64,000 nt of DNA from Ottowia oryzae (GCF_003008535.1 NZ_CP027666.1:1240001-1304000); one strand, 5' to 3'. Counted from the stretch's first letter, positions 1-10,251 are shown. The notes: generated by a model from the sequence alone, not told the origin. A program made the numbers and translations.

Positions 1-1421
1 AGGCGCTGGCGGCGTACCAGCGCGGTTACGACCTGAACCCGGCACTGCCCAGCGCCTTGACCAACCTGCTGGGCGAAATGGCCGCCGTCAACGACTGGCA
101 CTGGATGGATGAGGGCTTGGCCAAGCTTACCGCCGCCATCCAGCGCGGGGACAGCCGCATCCACCCCTTTCGCACGCTCGCGCTGCTGGACTCGCCCGAG
201 TTGCAGCTGGCCTGTGCGCGCCAAATGGTGGCTTCTGAATACCCCGGTGGCGCCAAAGCCGCGCCGGCCGTTGCGCGCAGCACCAGCCGCAAGATTCGCG
301 TGGGTTACTACTCGGCCGATTTCCATGAGCACGCCACCGCCTACCTGATGGCAGAGCTGTTCGAGCGCCACGACCGCAGTCAGTTTGAATGGTTTGGTTT
401 TTCCTACGGCCCCGTGTCGCACGACCCGATGCGCGCGCGCCTGCGCAAATCGTTCGACCAGTTTCTGGACGTGCGCGACCGTTCCGACAGCGACGTGGCC
501 GCGCTGTCCCGGCAGTTGGGCATCGACATTGCCGTGGACCTGAAGGGCTTCACGCGCGACAACCGCCTGGGCATCTTTGCGCAGCGCTGCGCGCCGGTGC
601 AGGTCAGCTACCTGGGCTACCCCGGCACGACGGGCGCCGACTACATGGACTACGTGATCGCCGACAAGACGGTGCTGCCGCCGTCGCTGTACCCGCACTT
701 CACGGAAAAGCCGGTGCTTTTGCCGCATTCCTACCAGGTCAACGATTCGCAGCGCCGCATCGCGGATCGGGTCTTCACGCGCGAAGAAGTGGGTTTGCCC
801 GCGCAGGGCTTTGTGTTCTGCTGTTTCAACAACAACTACAAGATCCTCCCAGCCACGTTCGACAGCTGGATGCGCGTGCTGCAGGCCGTGCCAGGCAGCG
901 TGCTGTGGCTGTTAGAGGACAACGCCGGCGCCGCCCGCCGCCTGAAAGAGCAGGCGCAACGGCGCGGCGTTGATCCGGCGCGCCTGGTGTTCGCACCGCG
1001 CCTTCCGCTGGACGAGCACCTGGCCCGCCACCGGCTGGCCGACCTGTTTCTGGACACGCTGCCTTGCAACGCCCACACCACCACCAGCGATGCCCTGTGG
1101 GCCGGTTTGCCGGTGCTCACGCAACTGGGCAACGCATTCGCTGGTCGGGTGGCGGCCAGCCTGTTGCGCGCCGTCGGTTTGCCCGAGCTGGTGACCACGA
1201 CGCCCGCCGACTATGAAGCCCGCGCCATCGAACTGGCGAACGACGCCAACCAGCTGCAGGCCCTGCGCCAGCGCCTGCAGGCCAACCGCGCCAGCTCGCC
1301 GCTGTTCAATGCCACGCTTTTCGCGCGGCACATCGAGGCGGCTTACCTGGCGATGGACGAGCGTCAACTGCAAGGTTTGCCGCTGCAAGCGATCGAAATC
1401 ACTGGCCGCACGGGTGCCTGA
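1..1421 (+). CDS. SPINDLY-family TPR/O-GlcNAc transferase-like protein (5' truncated)
   Basis: The reading frame is open from base 3 to the stop at 1421, so the gene begins upstream of the window; the TTG at 57 is not its start. About 472 residues are visible. The first residues (ALAAYQRGYDLNPALPS) look like the end of a tetratricopeptide repeat. The remainder resembles the C-terminal catalytic half of the SPINDLY/OGT group (GT41-like), including CCFNNNYKILP and, near the end, DTLPCNAHTTTSDALW followed by a GLPVLT segment, the expected sugar-nucleotide binding region. Known family members transfer sugars to proteins or act in cell-envelope glycosylation. The acceptor here cannot be inferred. 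It ends 12 bp before a convergent gene; an imperfect hairpin (about 1418-1440) covers the junction. Confidence 0.8.
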   Translation, partial: ALAAYQRGYDLNPALPSALTNLLGEMAAVNDWHWMDEGLAKLTAAIQRGDSRIHPFRTLALLDSPELQLACARQMVASEYPGGAKAAPAVARSTSRKIRVGYYSADFHEHATAYLMAELFERHDRSQFEWFGFSYGPVSHDPMRARLRKSFDQFLDVRDRSDSDVAALSRQLGIDIAVDLKGFTRDNRLGIFAQRCAPVQVSYLGYPGTTGADYMDYVIADKTVLPPSLYPHFTEKPVLLPHSYQVNDSQRRIADRVFTREEVGLPAQGFVFCCFNNNYKILPATFDSWMRVLQAVPGSVLWLLEDNAGAARRLKEQAQRRGVDPARLVFAPRLPLDEHLARHRLADLFLDTLPCNAHTTTSDALWAGLPVLTQLGNAFAGRVAASLLRAVGLPELVTTTPADYEARAIELANDANQLQALRQRLQANRASSPLFNATLFARHIEAAYLAMDERQLQGLPLQAIEITGRTGA

Positions 1422-1433
1422 CCCGCAGCGGGT

Positions 1434-2594
1434 TCAGGCCACTTCAAACGCCGCGAACTGCGTGACCTGCAGGGGGTTGAAGTTGTCGTCGGTGCACATC
1501 ACCAGGCAGGCGTGCCCGTTGGGCAGCGGCGGGCCCCAGGCCATGCCTTCGAAGTTGTCGACATGGGGCAGGCCGCTATCGCGCAGGTCCAGCAGCAGGC
1601 GCTTGCGCACGGGCTCATAGCGGCCAGCGCGCAGGGTGTCGATCTTCAGCGTGTCGGTGGCGCCGGGCAGCTCGGCCTCATACAGGCGCACGGACACGCC
1701 GGTGCTGATCGACCAGGCGCGCTCCAGCACCCACAGGCGGTGTTCGTCCCGCATCAGGATTTCGGCCACGCCGCTTTCGGCCGGGCCGCTGGGCATGGTG
1801 GGGCCAAACGGCATCGGCTCGGGCTGGTAGGCCACCTGCAGGTCGGCGCGTCCGCTGGCCAGGTCGATGCGGGTGAACCGGCACGGGCCGGGTTCGGCGC
1901 GTGGCAGCATGCCGGCGCGGCCACGGTCTTGCGCCAGCGCGCCTTCCATGGCCACCCAGGCGTGGCGGCCATCGGGCGTCAGCGTCAGGCCTTCCAGGGT
2001 TTCGTTGTTGCGCGGGCCACGGTTGCTGCGGCCGATTTCGCGCAGGTGCGCGGGCAGCGTCAGTTCGCGCAGCAAGCGGCCGTCCAGGCTGGATTCGTAC
2101 ATCGCAGGCGGCACGCGGGTGCGGATGTTGCCTTCGCTGACCCAGAGCAGCGTCAGCTCGCCCGTGATGGGGTTGCGCCGCAGCGCCAGGCCTTCGGGGT
2201 CGACATCGTCTTCGCGAAAGCGCTTGCCGCCGGGGCCGCGCAACAAGATGGTGTCGACCCATTCCGGCGTAAGCGGCTGCCCGGCCACGGGTGGCGGCAG
2301 GCGCAGCACGTAGCAGCGCGGTGGGCCGCGCCGCCCCCGGTCGTCCGACAGGGCGTACCAAAGCTGGCTGGCCGGGTCGTAAGCCAGGCCCGACAGGCCG
2401 CCGACCGTGGTGTCCTTGAACTGCACGGCCGACGTCAAGCTGGCGTGCGCCAGCAGGCGCAAGGCGGTGGGCCCGGCGCCCAGGCCAAAGGCGCGCCCGC
2501 CAGCGGCCATCAGGCCTGCGCCCACGGCCGCGCCACCGGCCAGGGCGCCCAGCAGGGCGCGGCGGGTGCGGGTGAAGGAGGGGGATGGCTGCAT
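1434..2594 (-). CDS. Tat-exported esterase-like/phytase-family protein
   Basis: 386 residues with an ATG start. The N-terminus TRTRRALLGALAGG followed by a small hydrophobic stretch is a twin-arginine-type signal, so export to the periplasm is likely. The mature part resembles the esterase-like activity of phytase family, a beta-propeller fold: note the GLSGLAYDP, DPEGLALR, NNETLEGLTLTPDG and DNFEGMAWGP segments, which are recurring blade motifs of that family. The substrate is unknown; annotated relatives are called phytase-like or phosphodiesterase-like without strong biochemistry. It is divergent from glpK with 104 bp between the starts, so the two promoters share that interval. A link with glycerol metabolism (release of glycerol from phosphodiesters) is only a guess from position. 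Confidence 0.75.
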   Translation of the reverse strand: MQPSPSFTRTRRALLGALAGGAAVGAGLMAAGGRAFGLGAGPTALRLLAHASLTSAVQFKDTTVGGLSGLAYDPASQLWYALSDDRGRRGPPRCYVLRLPPPVAGQPLTPEWVDTILLRGPGGKRFREDDVDPEGLALRRNPITGELTLLWVSEGNIRTRVPPAMYESSLDGRLLRELTLPAHLREIGRSNRGPRNNETLEGLTLTPDGRHAWVAMEGALAQDRGRAGMLPRAEPGPCRFTRIDLASGRADLQVAYQPEPMPFGPTMPSGPAESGVAEILMRDEHRLWVLERAWSISTGVSVRLYEAELPGATDTLKIDTLRAGRYEPVRKRLLLDLRDSGLPHVDNFEGMAWGPPLPNGHACLVMCTDDNFNPLQVTQFAAFEVA

Positions 2595-2698
2595 CGGGGC
2601 GCAAGTCTACGTCGTTCGGCCGATGGCGCAACGGGGCTGCCTGTGCTGCGGCGGCTGCCGAATGGGGCTGCCGCTGCGCATCCGCTACGCTTGCGCCC

Positions 2699-4237
<1,539 letters not shown>

Positions 4238-4263
4238 AGCGCTTGTGCGCAACAGAAGCCAAG

Positions 4264-4328
4264 ATTCAGTATCGAATCGGCCTGTAGCGCTTGATGAGTG
4301 TGCGCAGGCAGCTATCAAAAAATGAGTG
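4264..4328 (+). repeat. Dispersed two-hairpin repeat, copy 2
   Basis: Intergenic, shortly after the glpK stop. Left arm AATCGGCCTGTAGCGC, right arm TGCGCAGGCAGCTATC followed by an A-run. It reaches almost to the start of the VOC pseudogene. Confidence 0.85.
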
Positions 4329-4337
4329 TTTAGCCCA

Positions 4338-4738
4338 ATGAACCCTGAAGCTGTTGCGGCCCCCAACCTGCACGTCACCGAGATCAAGGCCTTTGTGCCC
4401 ACACGCGATTGGGCGCTGTGCAAGCGCTTCTACCAGGCTCTGGGCTTCACCCTGGCATCCGAAGGCGGTGCGTGGCGTACTTCCACCGAGACCATGCCGC
4501 TTTCCTGCTGTGCGACGACAGCGGTGCGGCGCTGGATGGCGGCGGCTTTCACATGCACCTGCTCGTCCAGGATGTGGACGCGTGGTGGCTGCACGTGCAG
4601 GCCACGGGCGTGGCCGAGGCGTTTGCCGAGCACGGTGTGCACGTCGGCGCTATCCAGCAGCAGCCCTGGCGCATGCGCGATTTCACGCTGACCGACCCTT
4701 CTGGCGTGGTCTGGCGCATCGCGCAAAACACCGATTGA
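4338..4738 (+). pseudogene. VOC/glyoxalase-family protein, frameshifted
   Basis: Two reading frames together make one vicinal-oxygen-chelate protein of about 133 residues. Frame one starts at the ATG at 4338 (MNPEAVAAPNLHVTEIKAFV, then FYQALGFTLASEGG). Near 4470 the homology moves to another frame (VAYFHRDHAAFLLCDDSG, then GGFHMHLLVQDVDAWW, ending DPSGVVWRIAQNTD at 4738). Restoring one base between the GGCGGT and GTGGCGTAC segments would join them, so this looks like a single-base deletion. Family members are small metal-dependent enzymes or resistance proteins; the function here is unknown. It sits between glpK and glpD. The change may be a genuine inactivation or a sequencing error. Confidence 0.75.
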
Positions 4739-4789
4739 GCGGGGCGGCAGCGCCCGGTTAGGCGCGGCGGGCTGCGGTATCGTTCGGCC

Positions 4790-6415
4790 ATGGCCCTCGA
4801 TTCGCCCCTGCCCACCGACCGCGCGGCCCTGTTGGCGCGCCTGGCCGAGCCCAAGAAGTACGACATCGCCATCGTCGGCGGCGGCGCTACCGGCCTGGGC
4901 GTGGCCCTGGACGCGGCTCAGCGCGGGCACAGCGTGGTGCTGATCGAGGCGCGCGACTTCGCCAAGGGGACCTCGTCGCGCGCCACCAAGCTGGTGCACG
5001 GCGGTGTGCGCTACCTGGCACAGGGCAATGTCCACCTGGTGCGCGAAGCCTTGCACGAGCGCGTGCACATCCTCGCCAGCGCGCCGCACCTGGCGCAGCC
5101 GCTGGCTTTTGTCATGCCGTCGTACAAGCTGTGGGAAACGCCTTTCTACGGCATGGGCCTGAAGATGTACGACGCGCTGGCCGGCAGCGCCGGCCTGGGG
5201 CGCACCGAGTGGCTCAATAGCCGCGAGACGCTTCGCCAGCTGCCCGGCGCGCAGCCGCAGGGGCTCAAGGGCGGCGTGAAATACTGGGACGGCCAGTTCG
5301 ACGACGCGCGCCTGGCGTTGGCCATTGCCCGCACGGCCGCCCAGCATGGCGCGCTGCTGGTCAATTACTGCGAAGCCGTCGATGTGCTGCACGACGCGGG
5401 CCGCGCCGTGGGGCTGGTCGCGCGCGACGCCGAGACGGGGCGCGAATTCCGCATCCAGGCTGGCTGCGTGGTCAACGCCACCGGCGTTTGGGTGGATGTG
5501 TTGCGTGAGCGCGACGCCGAAGCGGCCGGGCAAACCGCCGCGCCGCTGGTTGCGCCCAGCCAGGGCGTGCATCTGGTGGTCGACCAATCCTTCTCGCCCG
5601 GCGACCACGCCTTGCTGGTGCCCAGCACCGCCGATGGCCGCGTGCTGTTCGCCGTGCCGTGGCTGGGCCAGCTCATCCTGGGCACCACCGACACGCCGCG
5701 CACCGACGTGCCCCTGGAGCCGGGCGCGACCGAGCCCGAAGTCGACTTCATCCTGCGTGAGGCCGGCAAATACCTTAAGCGAGCGCCTACTCGCGCGGAC
5801 ATCAAGAGCCGGTGGGCCGGGCTGCGCCCGCTGGTCAAGCCCACAGTCGCGGACGGCGACACCGCTGCGATCAGCCGGGAGCACACCGTCCTGGTCGGCA
5901 AATCGGGCATGGTCACCGTCACGGGCGGCAAATGGACCACCTACCGCGCCATGGCTGCCGACGTGCTGGCACGGTGCACCCAAGCGGGCGTGCTGCTGCC
6001 GCGTGGCGCCTGCGCAACGGCGGGCTTGCACTTGGTGGGGGCGGGTGGCGCAGGAGGCGCGCAGCGCGTGTCCATCACCCAGCCGCCGGGGCTGCATCTG
6101 TATGGCAGCGAAGCCGCCCAGGTGAACGCGCTGCCCGGCGCCGACCGCTGGCTGGCGCCGGGGCTGAGCGAGGCGATGGTGCGCTTTGCTGTGAGGCATG
6201 AGTACGCCCGCACGGTCGAGGATGTGCTGGCAAGGCGCTCTCGGCAGCTGTTTCTGGACGCCGCCCAGGCCGCCACGGCCGCGCCGCAGGTCGCTGCTGT
6301 CCTGCATGAAGAGTTGGGCGCTGACGGGCAGTTGGCTTCGTTTCTGGAATTGGCCGCGCACTACGGGGCGAACCCGCGCACACAGTCTGGCGCCACGATT
6401 CACGCAAAGAGTTGA
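4790..6415 (+). CDS. glpD: Glycerol-3-phosphate dehydrogenase (aerobic, FAD-dependent)
   Basis: Oxidises sn-glycerol-3-phosphate to dihydroxyacetone phosphate at the inner face of the membrane and passes electrons to quinone. 541 residues, ATG start. The N-terminal dinucleotide fold is clear (DIAIVGGGATGLGVALDAA, about residues 24-42), followed by the family signature GTSSRATKLVHGGVRYL. The C-terminal part contains MVTVTGGKWTTYRAMA, typical of the DAO/GlpD family. With glpK it completes conversion of glycerol to a glycolytic intermediate. The stop codon (6413-6415) lies inside the -35 hexamer of the ribosomal promoter, so glpD transcription may read into the ribosomal operon. Confidence 0.97.
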   Translation: MALDSPLPTDRAALLARLAEPKKYDIAIVGGGATGLGVALDAAQRGHSVVLIEARDFAKGTSSRATKLVHGGVRYLAQGNVHLVREALHERVHILASAPHLAQPLAFVMPSYKLWETPFYGMGLKMYDALAGSAGLGRTEWLNSRETLRQLPGAQPQGLKGGVKYWDGQFDDARLALAIARTAAQHGALLVNYCEAVDVLHDAGRAVGLVARDAETGREFRIQAGCVVNATGVWVDVLRERDAEAAGQTAAPLVAPSQGVHLVVDQSFSPGDHALLVPSTADGRVLFAVPWLGQLILGTTDTPRTDVPLEPGATEPEVDFILREAGKYLKRAPTRADIKSRWAGLRPLVKPTVADGDTAAISREHTVLVGKSGMVTVTGGKWTTYRAMAADVLARCTQAGVLLPRGACATAGLHLVGAGGAGGAQRVSITQPPGLHLYGSEAAQVNALPGADRWLAPGLSEAMVRFAVRHEYARTVEDVLARRSRQLFLDAAQAATAAPQVAAVLHEELGADGQLASFLELAAHYGANPRTQSGATIHAKS

Positions 6416-6440
6416 CATTCGAGAATGAGCCTGCCACAAT
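6412..6440 (+). promoter_or_regulatory. Sigma70-type promoter of the spc-alpha ribosomal operon
   Basis: Perfect -35 TTGACA at 6412-6417, exactly 17 bp of spacer, and -10 CACAAT at 6435-6440 (4 of 6 to TATAAT). The -35 overlaps the glpD stop codon. Transcription would begin near 6447, giving a leader of about 165 nt before rplN. Confidence 0.8.
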
Positions 6441-6610
6441 GGCGGGCTTCACCCAATTTGGGTGGAAATCTGCCCCAATCGCTGGTGCGGCGCCGAATGT
6501 TTTTCGGCGCAATGTTTTCAGCGGCGGGCCCAAGACTGATCCAGCTTACGCATTGCGCCCGCCGGCTCCGGTGAGCGGCCGAGCTGGGTGCAAGTTGGGA
6601 AACATTTGAA
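6441..6610 (+). promoter_or_regulatory. Structured leader upstream of rplN
   Basis: About 170 bases without a gene. Three inverted repeats are visible: CACCCA/TGGGTG (6450-6455 with 6459-6464, 3-nt loop), GCGCCGAA/TTCGGCGC (6490-6497 with 6503-6510, 5-nt loop) and GGCGGGC/GCCCGCC (6523-6529 with 6557-6563). The second is strong but is followed by only a short, interrupted T stretch. A role in feedback control of the operon is inference. Confidence 0.5.
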
Positions 6611-6979
6611 ATGATCCAGACTGAATCTCGACTCGAGGTCGCCGATAACACCGGCGCCAAGTCCGTCCAGTGCATCAAGGTGCTGGGTGGCTCCAAGCGC
6701 CGCTATGCGAGCGTTGGCGACATCATCAAAGTCAGCATCAAAGAAGCTGCTCCGCGTGGTCGCGTGAAAAAAGGCGAGATCTACAGCGCCGTGGTGGTTC
6801 GCACTGCCAAGGGCATTCGCCGTGGCGATGGCTCGCTCATCAAGTTCGACGGCAACGCCGCCGTGCTGCTCAACAACAAGCTGGAGCCCATCGGCACCCG
6901 CATCTTTGGCCCGGTCACGCGCGAACTGCGCACCGAGCGGTTCATGAAGATCGTGTCGCTGGCTCCTGAAGTCCTGTAA
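6611..6979 (+). CDS. rplN: 50S ribosomal protein L14
   Basis: 122 residues, the standard L14 length, starting MIQTESRLEVADNTGAKSV. L14 lies on the 50S interface and takes part in subunit bridging and in binding the silencing factor RsfS. It is the first gene of the transcription unit here. In most bacteria rplN follows rpsQ of the S10 operon, whereas here glpD precedes it. The ATG is preceded by GGGAA-type Shine-Dalgarno sequence. Confidence 0.98.
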   Translation: MIQTESRLEVADNTGAKSVQCIKVLGGSKRRYASVGDIIKVSIKEAAPRGRVKKGEIYSAVVVRTAKGIRRGDGSLIKFDGNAAVLLNNKLEPIGTRIFGPVTRELRTERFMKIVSLAPEVL

Positions 6980-6991
6980 GAAAGGCGCGTC

Positions 6992-7312
6992 ATGAACAAG
7001 ATTCGCAAGGGCGACGAAGTCATCGTGCTGACCGGCCGTGACAAGGGCAAACGCGGCACCGTGTCGCTGCGCGTGTGCCCTGAGCGCGTGGTGGTCGATG
7101 GCATCAATGTCGTCAAAAAGCACGCCAAGCCCAACCCCATGAAGGGTGTGACCGGCGGCATCATCGAAAAATCGATGCCCATCCACCAGTCCAACGTAGC
7201 CATCTACAACAAGGCTTCGGGCAAGGCTGATCGCGTTGGTATCAAAACCCTGCAGGACGGTACCCGCGTGCGCGTGTTCAAGTCCAGCGGCGAAGAAATC
7301 AAGGCGGCGTGA
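6992..7312 (+). CDS. rplX: 50S ribosomal protein L24
   Basis: 106 residues. The N-terminal KOW-type segment RKGDEVIVLTGRDKGKRG is the rRNA-binding motif of L24, an early assembly initiator of the 50S subunit. It starts 12 nt after rplN, with AGAAAGG as ribosome-binding site, and is followed 8 nt later by rplE. Confidence 0.98.
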   Translation: MNKIRKGDEVIVLTGRDKGKRGTVSLRVCPERVVVDGINVVKKHAKPNPMKGVTGGIIEKSMPIHQSNVAIYNKASGKADRVGIKTLQDGTRVRVFKSSGEEIKAA

Positions 7313-7320
7313 GGTTAAAA

Positions 7321-7860
7321 ATGGCACGACTGCAACAACACTACCGCGAAAAAGTGGCGCCCGAACTGATCAAGAAGTTCGGCTACAAGTCGCCCATGGA
7401 AGTCCCGCGCATCACCAAGATCACGCTCAACATGGGTGTGAGCGAGGCGGTTGCCGACAAGAAGGTGATGGACAACGCTGTCGCCGATCTGACCAAGATC
7501 GCCGGCCAGAAGCCCGTGGTCACCAAGGCCAAGAAGGCTATCGCTGGCTTCAAGATCCGCGAACAGCAGCCCATCGGCACCATGGTGACGCTGCGCGGCG
7601 TGCGCATGTACGAATTCCTGGATCGTTTCGTTACCGTGGCCCTGCCTCGCGTGCGTGACTTCCGTGGTATTTCGGGTCGTTCGTTCGATGGCCGCGGCAA
7701 CTACAACGTGGGCGTCAAAGAGCAGATCATCTTCCCTGAGATCGAGTACGACAAGGTGGATGCCCTGCGCGGCCTGAACATCAGCATCACCACGACGGCC
7801 AAGACCGACGACGAAGCCAAAGCGCTTCTGTCGGCCTTCCGTTTCCCGTTCAAGAACTAA
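7321..7860 (+). CDS. rplE: 50S ribosomal protein L5
   Basis: 179 residues, normal length, from the ATG at 7321 (MARLQQHYREKVAPELI). A GTG twelve bases upstream is in frame but would overlap the end of rplX. L5 binds 5S rRNA and helps form the central protuberance. The conserved GNYNVGVKEQIIFPEI segment is present. Confidence 0.98.
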   Translation: MARLQQHYREKVAPELIKKFGYKSPMEVPRITKITLNMGVSEAVADKKVMDNAVADLTKIAGQKPVVTKAKKAIAGFKIREQQPIGTMVTLRGVRMYEFLDRFVTVALPRVRDFRGISGRSFDGRGNYNVGVKEQIIFPEIEYDKVDALRGLNISITTTAKTDDEAKALLSAFRFPFKN

Positions 7861-7869
7861 GGTAACGAC

Positions 7870-8175
7870 GTGGCAAAAGTAGCTTTGATCGAACGCGAAC
7901 TCAAGCGCGAGAAACTCGCCGCCAAGTACGCCAAGAAGCACGCCGAGCTGAAGGCCATCGCCAACGACGCCAAGCGCAGCGACGAAGATCGCGCGCAAGC
8001 CCGTCTGGCGCTGCAAAAGCTCCCGCGCAACGCGAACCCCACCCGTCAACGCAATCGTTGCGAACTGACCGGTCGTCCGCGTGGCACCTTCCGCCAATTT
8101 GGTCTGGGGCGCGCCAAGATCCGTGAACTCGCCTTCGAAGGCCAGATTCCGGGCGTGACCAAGGCCAGCTGGTAA
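7870..8175 (+). CDS. rpsN: 30S ribosomal protein S14 (zinc-independent form)
   Basis: 101 residues from a GTG start at 7870 (MAKVALIERELKREKLAAKY). This is the long form lacking the CxxC...CxxC zinc motif; only one Cys is present (NRCELTGRPRG). S14 is a late-assembling protein of the 30S head. It lies 9 nt after rplE. Confidence 0.97.
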   Translation: MAKVALIERELKREKLAAKYAKKHAELKAIANDAKRSDEDRAQARLALQKLPRNANPTRQRNRCELTGRPRGTFRQFGLGRAKIRELAFEGQIPGVTKASW

Positions 8176-8193
8176 TCGGCAGGAGAGAACAAC

Positions 8194-8589
8194 ATGAGCA
8201 TGAGTGATCCCATCGCCGATCTGTTGACCCGCATCCGCAACGCGCAGATGGTGGCCAAGCAGACGGTGTCGGTGCCGTCCTCCAAAGTCAAGGTGGCGAT
8301 TGCCCAAGTCCTGAAGGACGAAGGCTATATCGACGACTTTGCTGTGAAGTCTGACGCCGGCAAATCCGAACTCGAAATCTCGCTGAAGTACTACGCGGGC
8401 CGCCCGGTCATCGAGCGCATCGAGCGCGTCAGCCGTCCTGGCCTGCGCGTCTACAAAGGCAGCACGTCCATTCCTCAGGTCATGAACGGCCTGGGCGTGG
8501 CGATCGTCACCACCCCGAAAGGCGTGATGACCGACCGCAAGGCGCGTGCGACCGGTGTGGGCGGCGAAGTGCTGTGCTACGTCGCCTAA
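8194..8589 (+). CDS. rpsH: 30S ribosomal protein S8
   Basis: 131 residues, MSMSDPIADLLTRIRNAQ, with the C-terminal GGEVLCYVA typical of S8. AGGAG at 8181-8185 is a good ribosome-binding site. In E. coli S8 represses the spc operon by binding mRNA near rplE. No copy of that site was identified here by eye, so the same control is unproven. Confidence 0.98.
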   Translation: MSMSDPIADLLTRIRNAQMVAKQTVSVPSSKVKVAIAQVLKDEGYIDDFAVKSDAGKSELEISLKYYAGRPVIERIERVSRPGLRVYKGSTSIPQVMNGLGVAIVTTPKGVMTDRKARATGVGGEVLCYVA

Positions 8590-8601
8590 GGAGAAGTACA
8601 C

Positions 8602-9135
8602 ATGTCACGTATCGCAAAAATGGGCGTGTCTGTGCCGACTGGCGTGGACGTCCAGCTGAAAGATGAGCTGATCACGGTCAAAGGCACTGGTGGCGAGCTG
8701 AAGCTGGCGCCAAATTCGCTGGTCAAGATCAGCATTGAAGACGGCAAGCTGTCTTTCGTGCCCGTCGATGAGTCGCGCGAAGCCAATGCCATGAGCGGCA
8801 CCATGCGTCAAATGGTGAACAACATGGTGGTCGGCGTCAGCAAGGGCTTTGAGAAGAAGCTGACCCTGGTGGGTGTGGGCTACCGTGCGCAAGCGTCTGG
8901 CAACAAGCTGAACCTGGCCATCGGTTTCTCGCACCCCGTCAACTTCGAGATGCCTGCCGGCATCAGCGTGGCCACTCCGACGCCGACTGAGATCGTCATC
9001 AAAGGTGCCGATCGCCAGAGCGTTGGTCAGGTGGCGGCCAAGGTGCGCGAAGTGCGTCCGCCCGAGCCTTATAAGGGCAAGGGCATCCGGTATGCCGACG
9101 AACGCGTCGTCATCAAGGAAACCAAGAAGAAATAA
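8602..9135 (+). CDS. rplF: 50S ribosomal protein L6
   Basis: 177 residues with the two-domain L6 pattern and the C-terminal signature PEPYKGKGIRYADE. It begins 12 nt after rpsH behind AAGGAGA. L6 lies near the factor-binding site of the 50S subunit. Confidence 0.98.
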   Translation: MSRIAKMGVSVPTGVDVQLKDELITVKGTGGELKLAPNSLVKISIEDGKLSFVPVDESREANAMSGTMRQMVNNMVVGVSKGFEKKLTLVGVGYRAQASGNKLNLAIGFSHPVNFEMPAGISVATPTPTEIVIKGADRQSVGQVAAKVREVRPPEPYKGKGIRYADERVVIKETKKK

Positions 9136-9146
9136 GGACCTGCATC

Positions 9147-9512
9147 ATGTTGACCAAGAAAGCGCAGCGTCTTCGTCGTGCACGCCAGACGCGCATCCGC
9201 ATCGCCGAAAAAGGCGTGGCGCGCCTCTCCGTGAACCGTACCAACCTGCACATCTACGCCACTGTGGTGTCGGAAGATGGCGCCAAGGTGCTGGCCAGCG
9301 CATCCACCGCAGAAGCCGAAATGCGCAAGTCGCTGGGTGCTTCGGGCAAAGGTGGCAACGTTGCCGCCGCAGAAGCCATTGGCAAGCGCATCGCTGAGCG
9401 CGCCAAGGCCGCCGGCGTGGAAAAGGTTGCCTTCGACCGCGCAGGTTTCGCATACCACGGCCGCGTCAAGGCGCTCGCCGAAGCAGCCCGTGAAGCGGGT
9501 CTGCAGTTCTAA
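9147..9512 (+). CDS. rplR: 50S ribosomal protein L18
   Basis: 121 residues: basic N-terminus (MLTKKAQRLRRARQTRIRI) then the conserved core ending AFDRAGFAYHGRVKALAEAA. L18 binds 5S rRNA together with L5. It lies 11 nt after rplF. Confidence 0.98.
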   Translation: MLTKKAQRLRRARQTRIRIAEKGVARLSVNRTNLHIYATVVSEDGAKVLASASTAEAEMRKSLGASGKGGNVAAAEAIGKRIAERAKAAGVEKVAFDRAGFAYHGRVKALAEAAREAGLQF

Positions 9513-9529
9513 GACGGCAGGACAGACAA

Positions 9530-10051
9530 ATGGCAAAGTTTCACGCTAAGACGCAGGGTGACGGTCCCGAGGACGGCCTGCGCGAGAAGATGATTGCGGT
9601 CAACCGCGTGACCAAGGTGGTCAAGGGCGGCCGTATTCTGGGTTTCGCCGCGCTGACCGTGGTGGGCGACGGCGATGGCCGCGTCGGCATGGGCAAGGGC
9701 AAATCCAAAGAAGTGCCTGCTGCCGTGCAGAAGGCCATGGAAGAAGCGCGTCGCAACATGCTGAAAGTGTCGTTGAAAGACGGCACCATTCACCACGACG
9801 TGACGGGTCACCATGGCGCTGCCAAAGTGATGATGGCGCCCGCCCCTCGCGGTACCGGCATCATCGCGGGCGGCCCGATGCGCGCCGTGTTTGAAGTGCT
9901 CGGTATCACCGACATCGTGGCCAAAAGCCACGGCACGTCCAACCCGTACAACATGGTTCGCGCCACGCTGGATGCCCTGCGCAACAGCACGACGCCTTCC
10001 GAAGTGGCTGCCAAGCGCGGCAAGTCGGTTGAAGAAATCTTCACCGCCTGA
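9530..10051 (+). CDS. rpsE: 30S ribosomal protein S5
   Basis: 173 residues. The S5 double-stranded-RNA-binding region (EKMIAVNRVTKVVKGGR) and the C-terminal HGTSNPYNMVRATLDAL are both present. S5 contributes to mRNA entry and decoding accuracy. It lies 17 nt after rplR. Confidence 0.98.
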   Translation: MAKFHAKTQGDGPEDGLREKMIAVNRVTKVVKGGRILGFAALTVVGDGDGRVGMGKGKSKEVPAAVQKAMEEARRNMLKVSLKDGTIHHDVTGHHGAAKVMMAPAPRGTGIIAGGPMRAVFEVLGITDIVAKSHGTSNPYNMVRATLDALRNSTTPSEVAAKRGKSVEEIFTA

Positions 10052-10065
10052 TCTGGAGTTTCGTC

Positions 10066-10251
10066 ATGGCAACTGAACAGAAAACCGTCAAGGTTCAGCT
10101 GGTGCGCAGCCCGATCGGCTGCAAAGAGTCTCATCGCGCCACCGTGCGTGGCTTGGGGCTGCGCAAGCTGAACAGCGTCAGCGAACTGCAGGACACGCCT
10201 GCGGTGCGCGGCATGATCAACAAGATCGACTACCTGGTCAAGATCGTCTGA
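10066..10251 (+). CDS. rpmD: 50S ribosomal protein L30
   Basis: 61 residues, the usual bacterial length, with VKVQLVRSPIGCKESHRATV and a central GLGLRKLNS. Preceded by a TGGAG ribosome-binding site, 14 nt after rpsE. Confidence 0.97.
   Translation: MATEQKTVKVQLVRSPIGCKESHRATVRGLGLRKLNSVSELQDTPAVRGMINKIDYLVKIV

Noticed and set aside
4430..6439. A 669-codon open frame on the minus strand opposite glpD
   Set aside because: High-GC DNA produces long antisense frames. The sequence is Arg/His/Gln-rich without family features, and glpD on the other strand is unmistakable.
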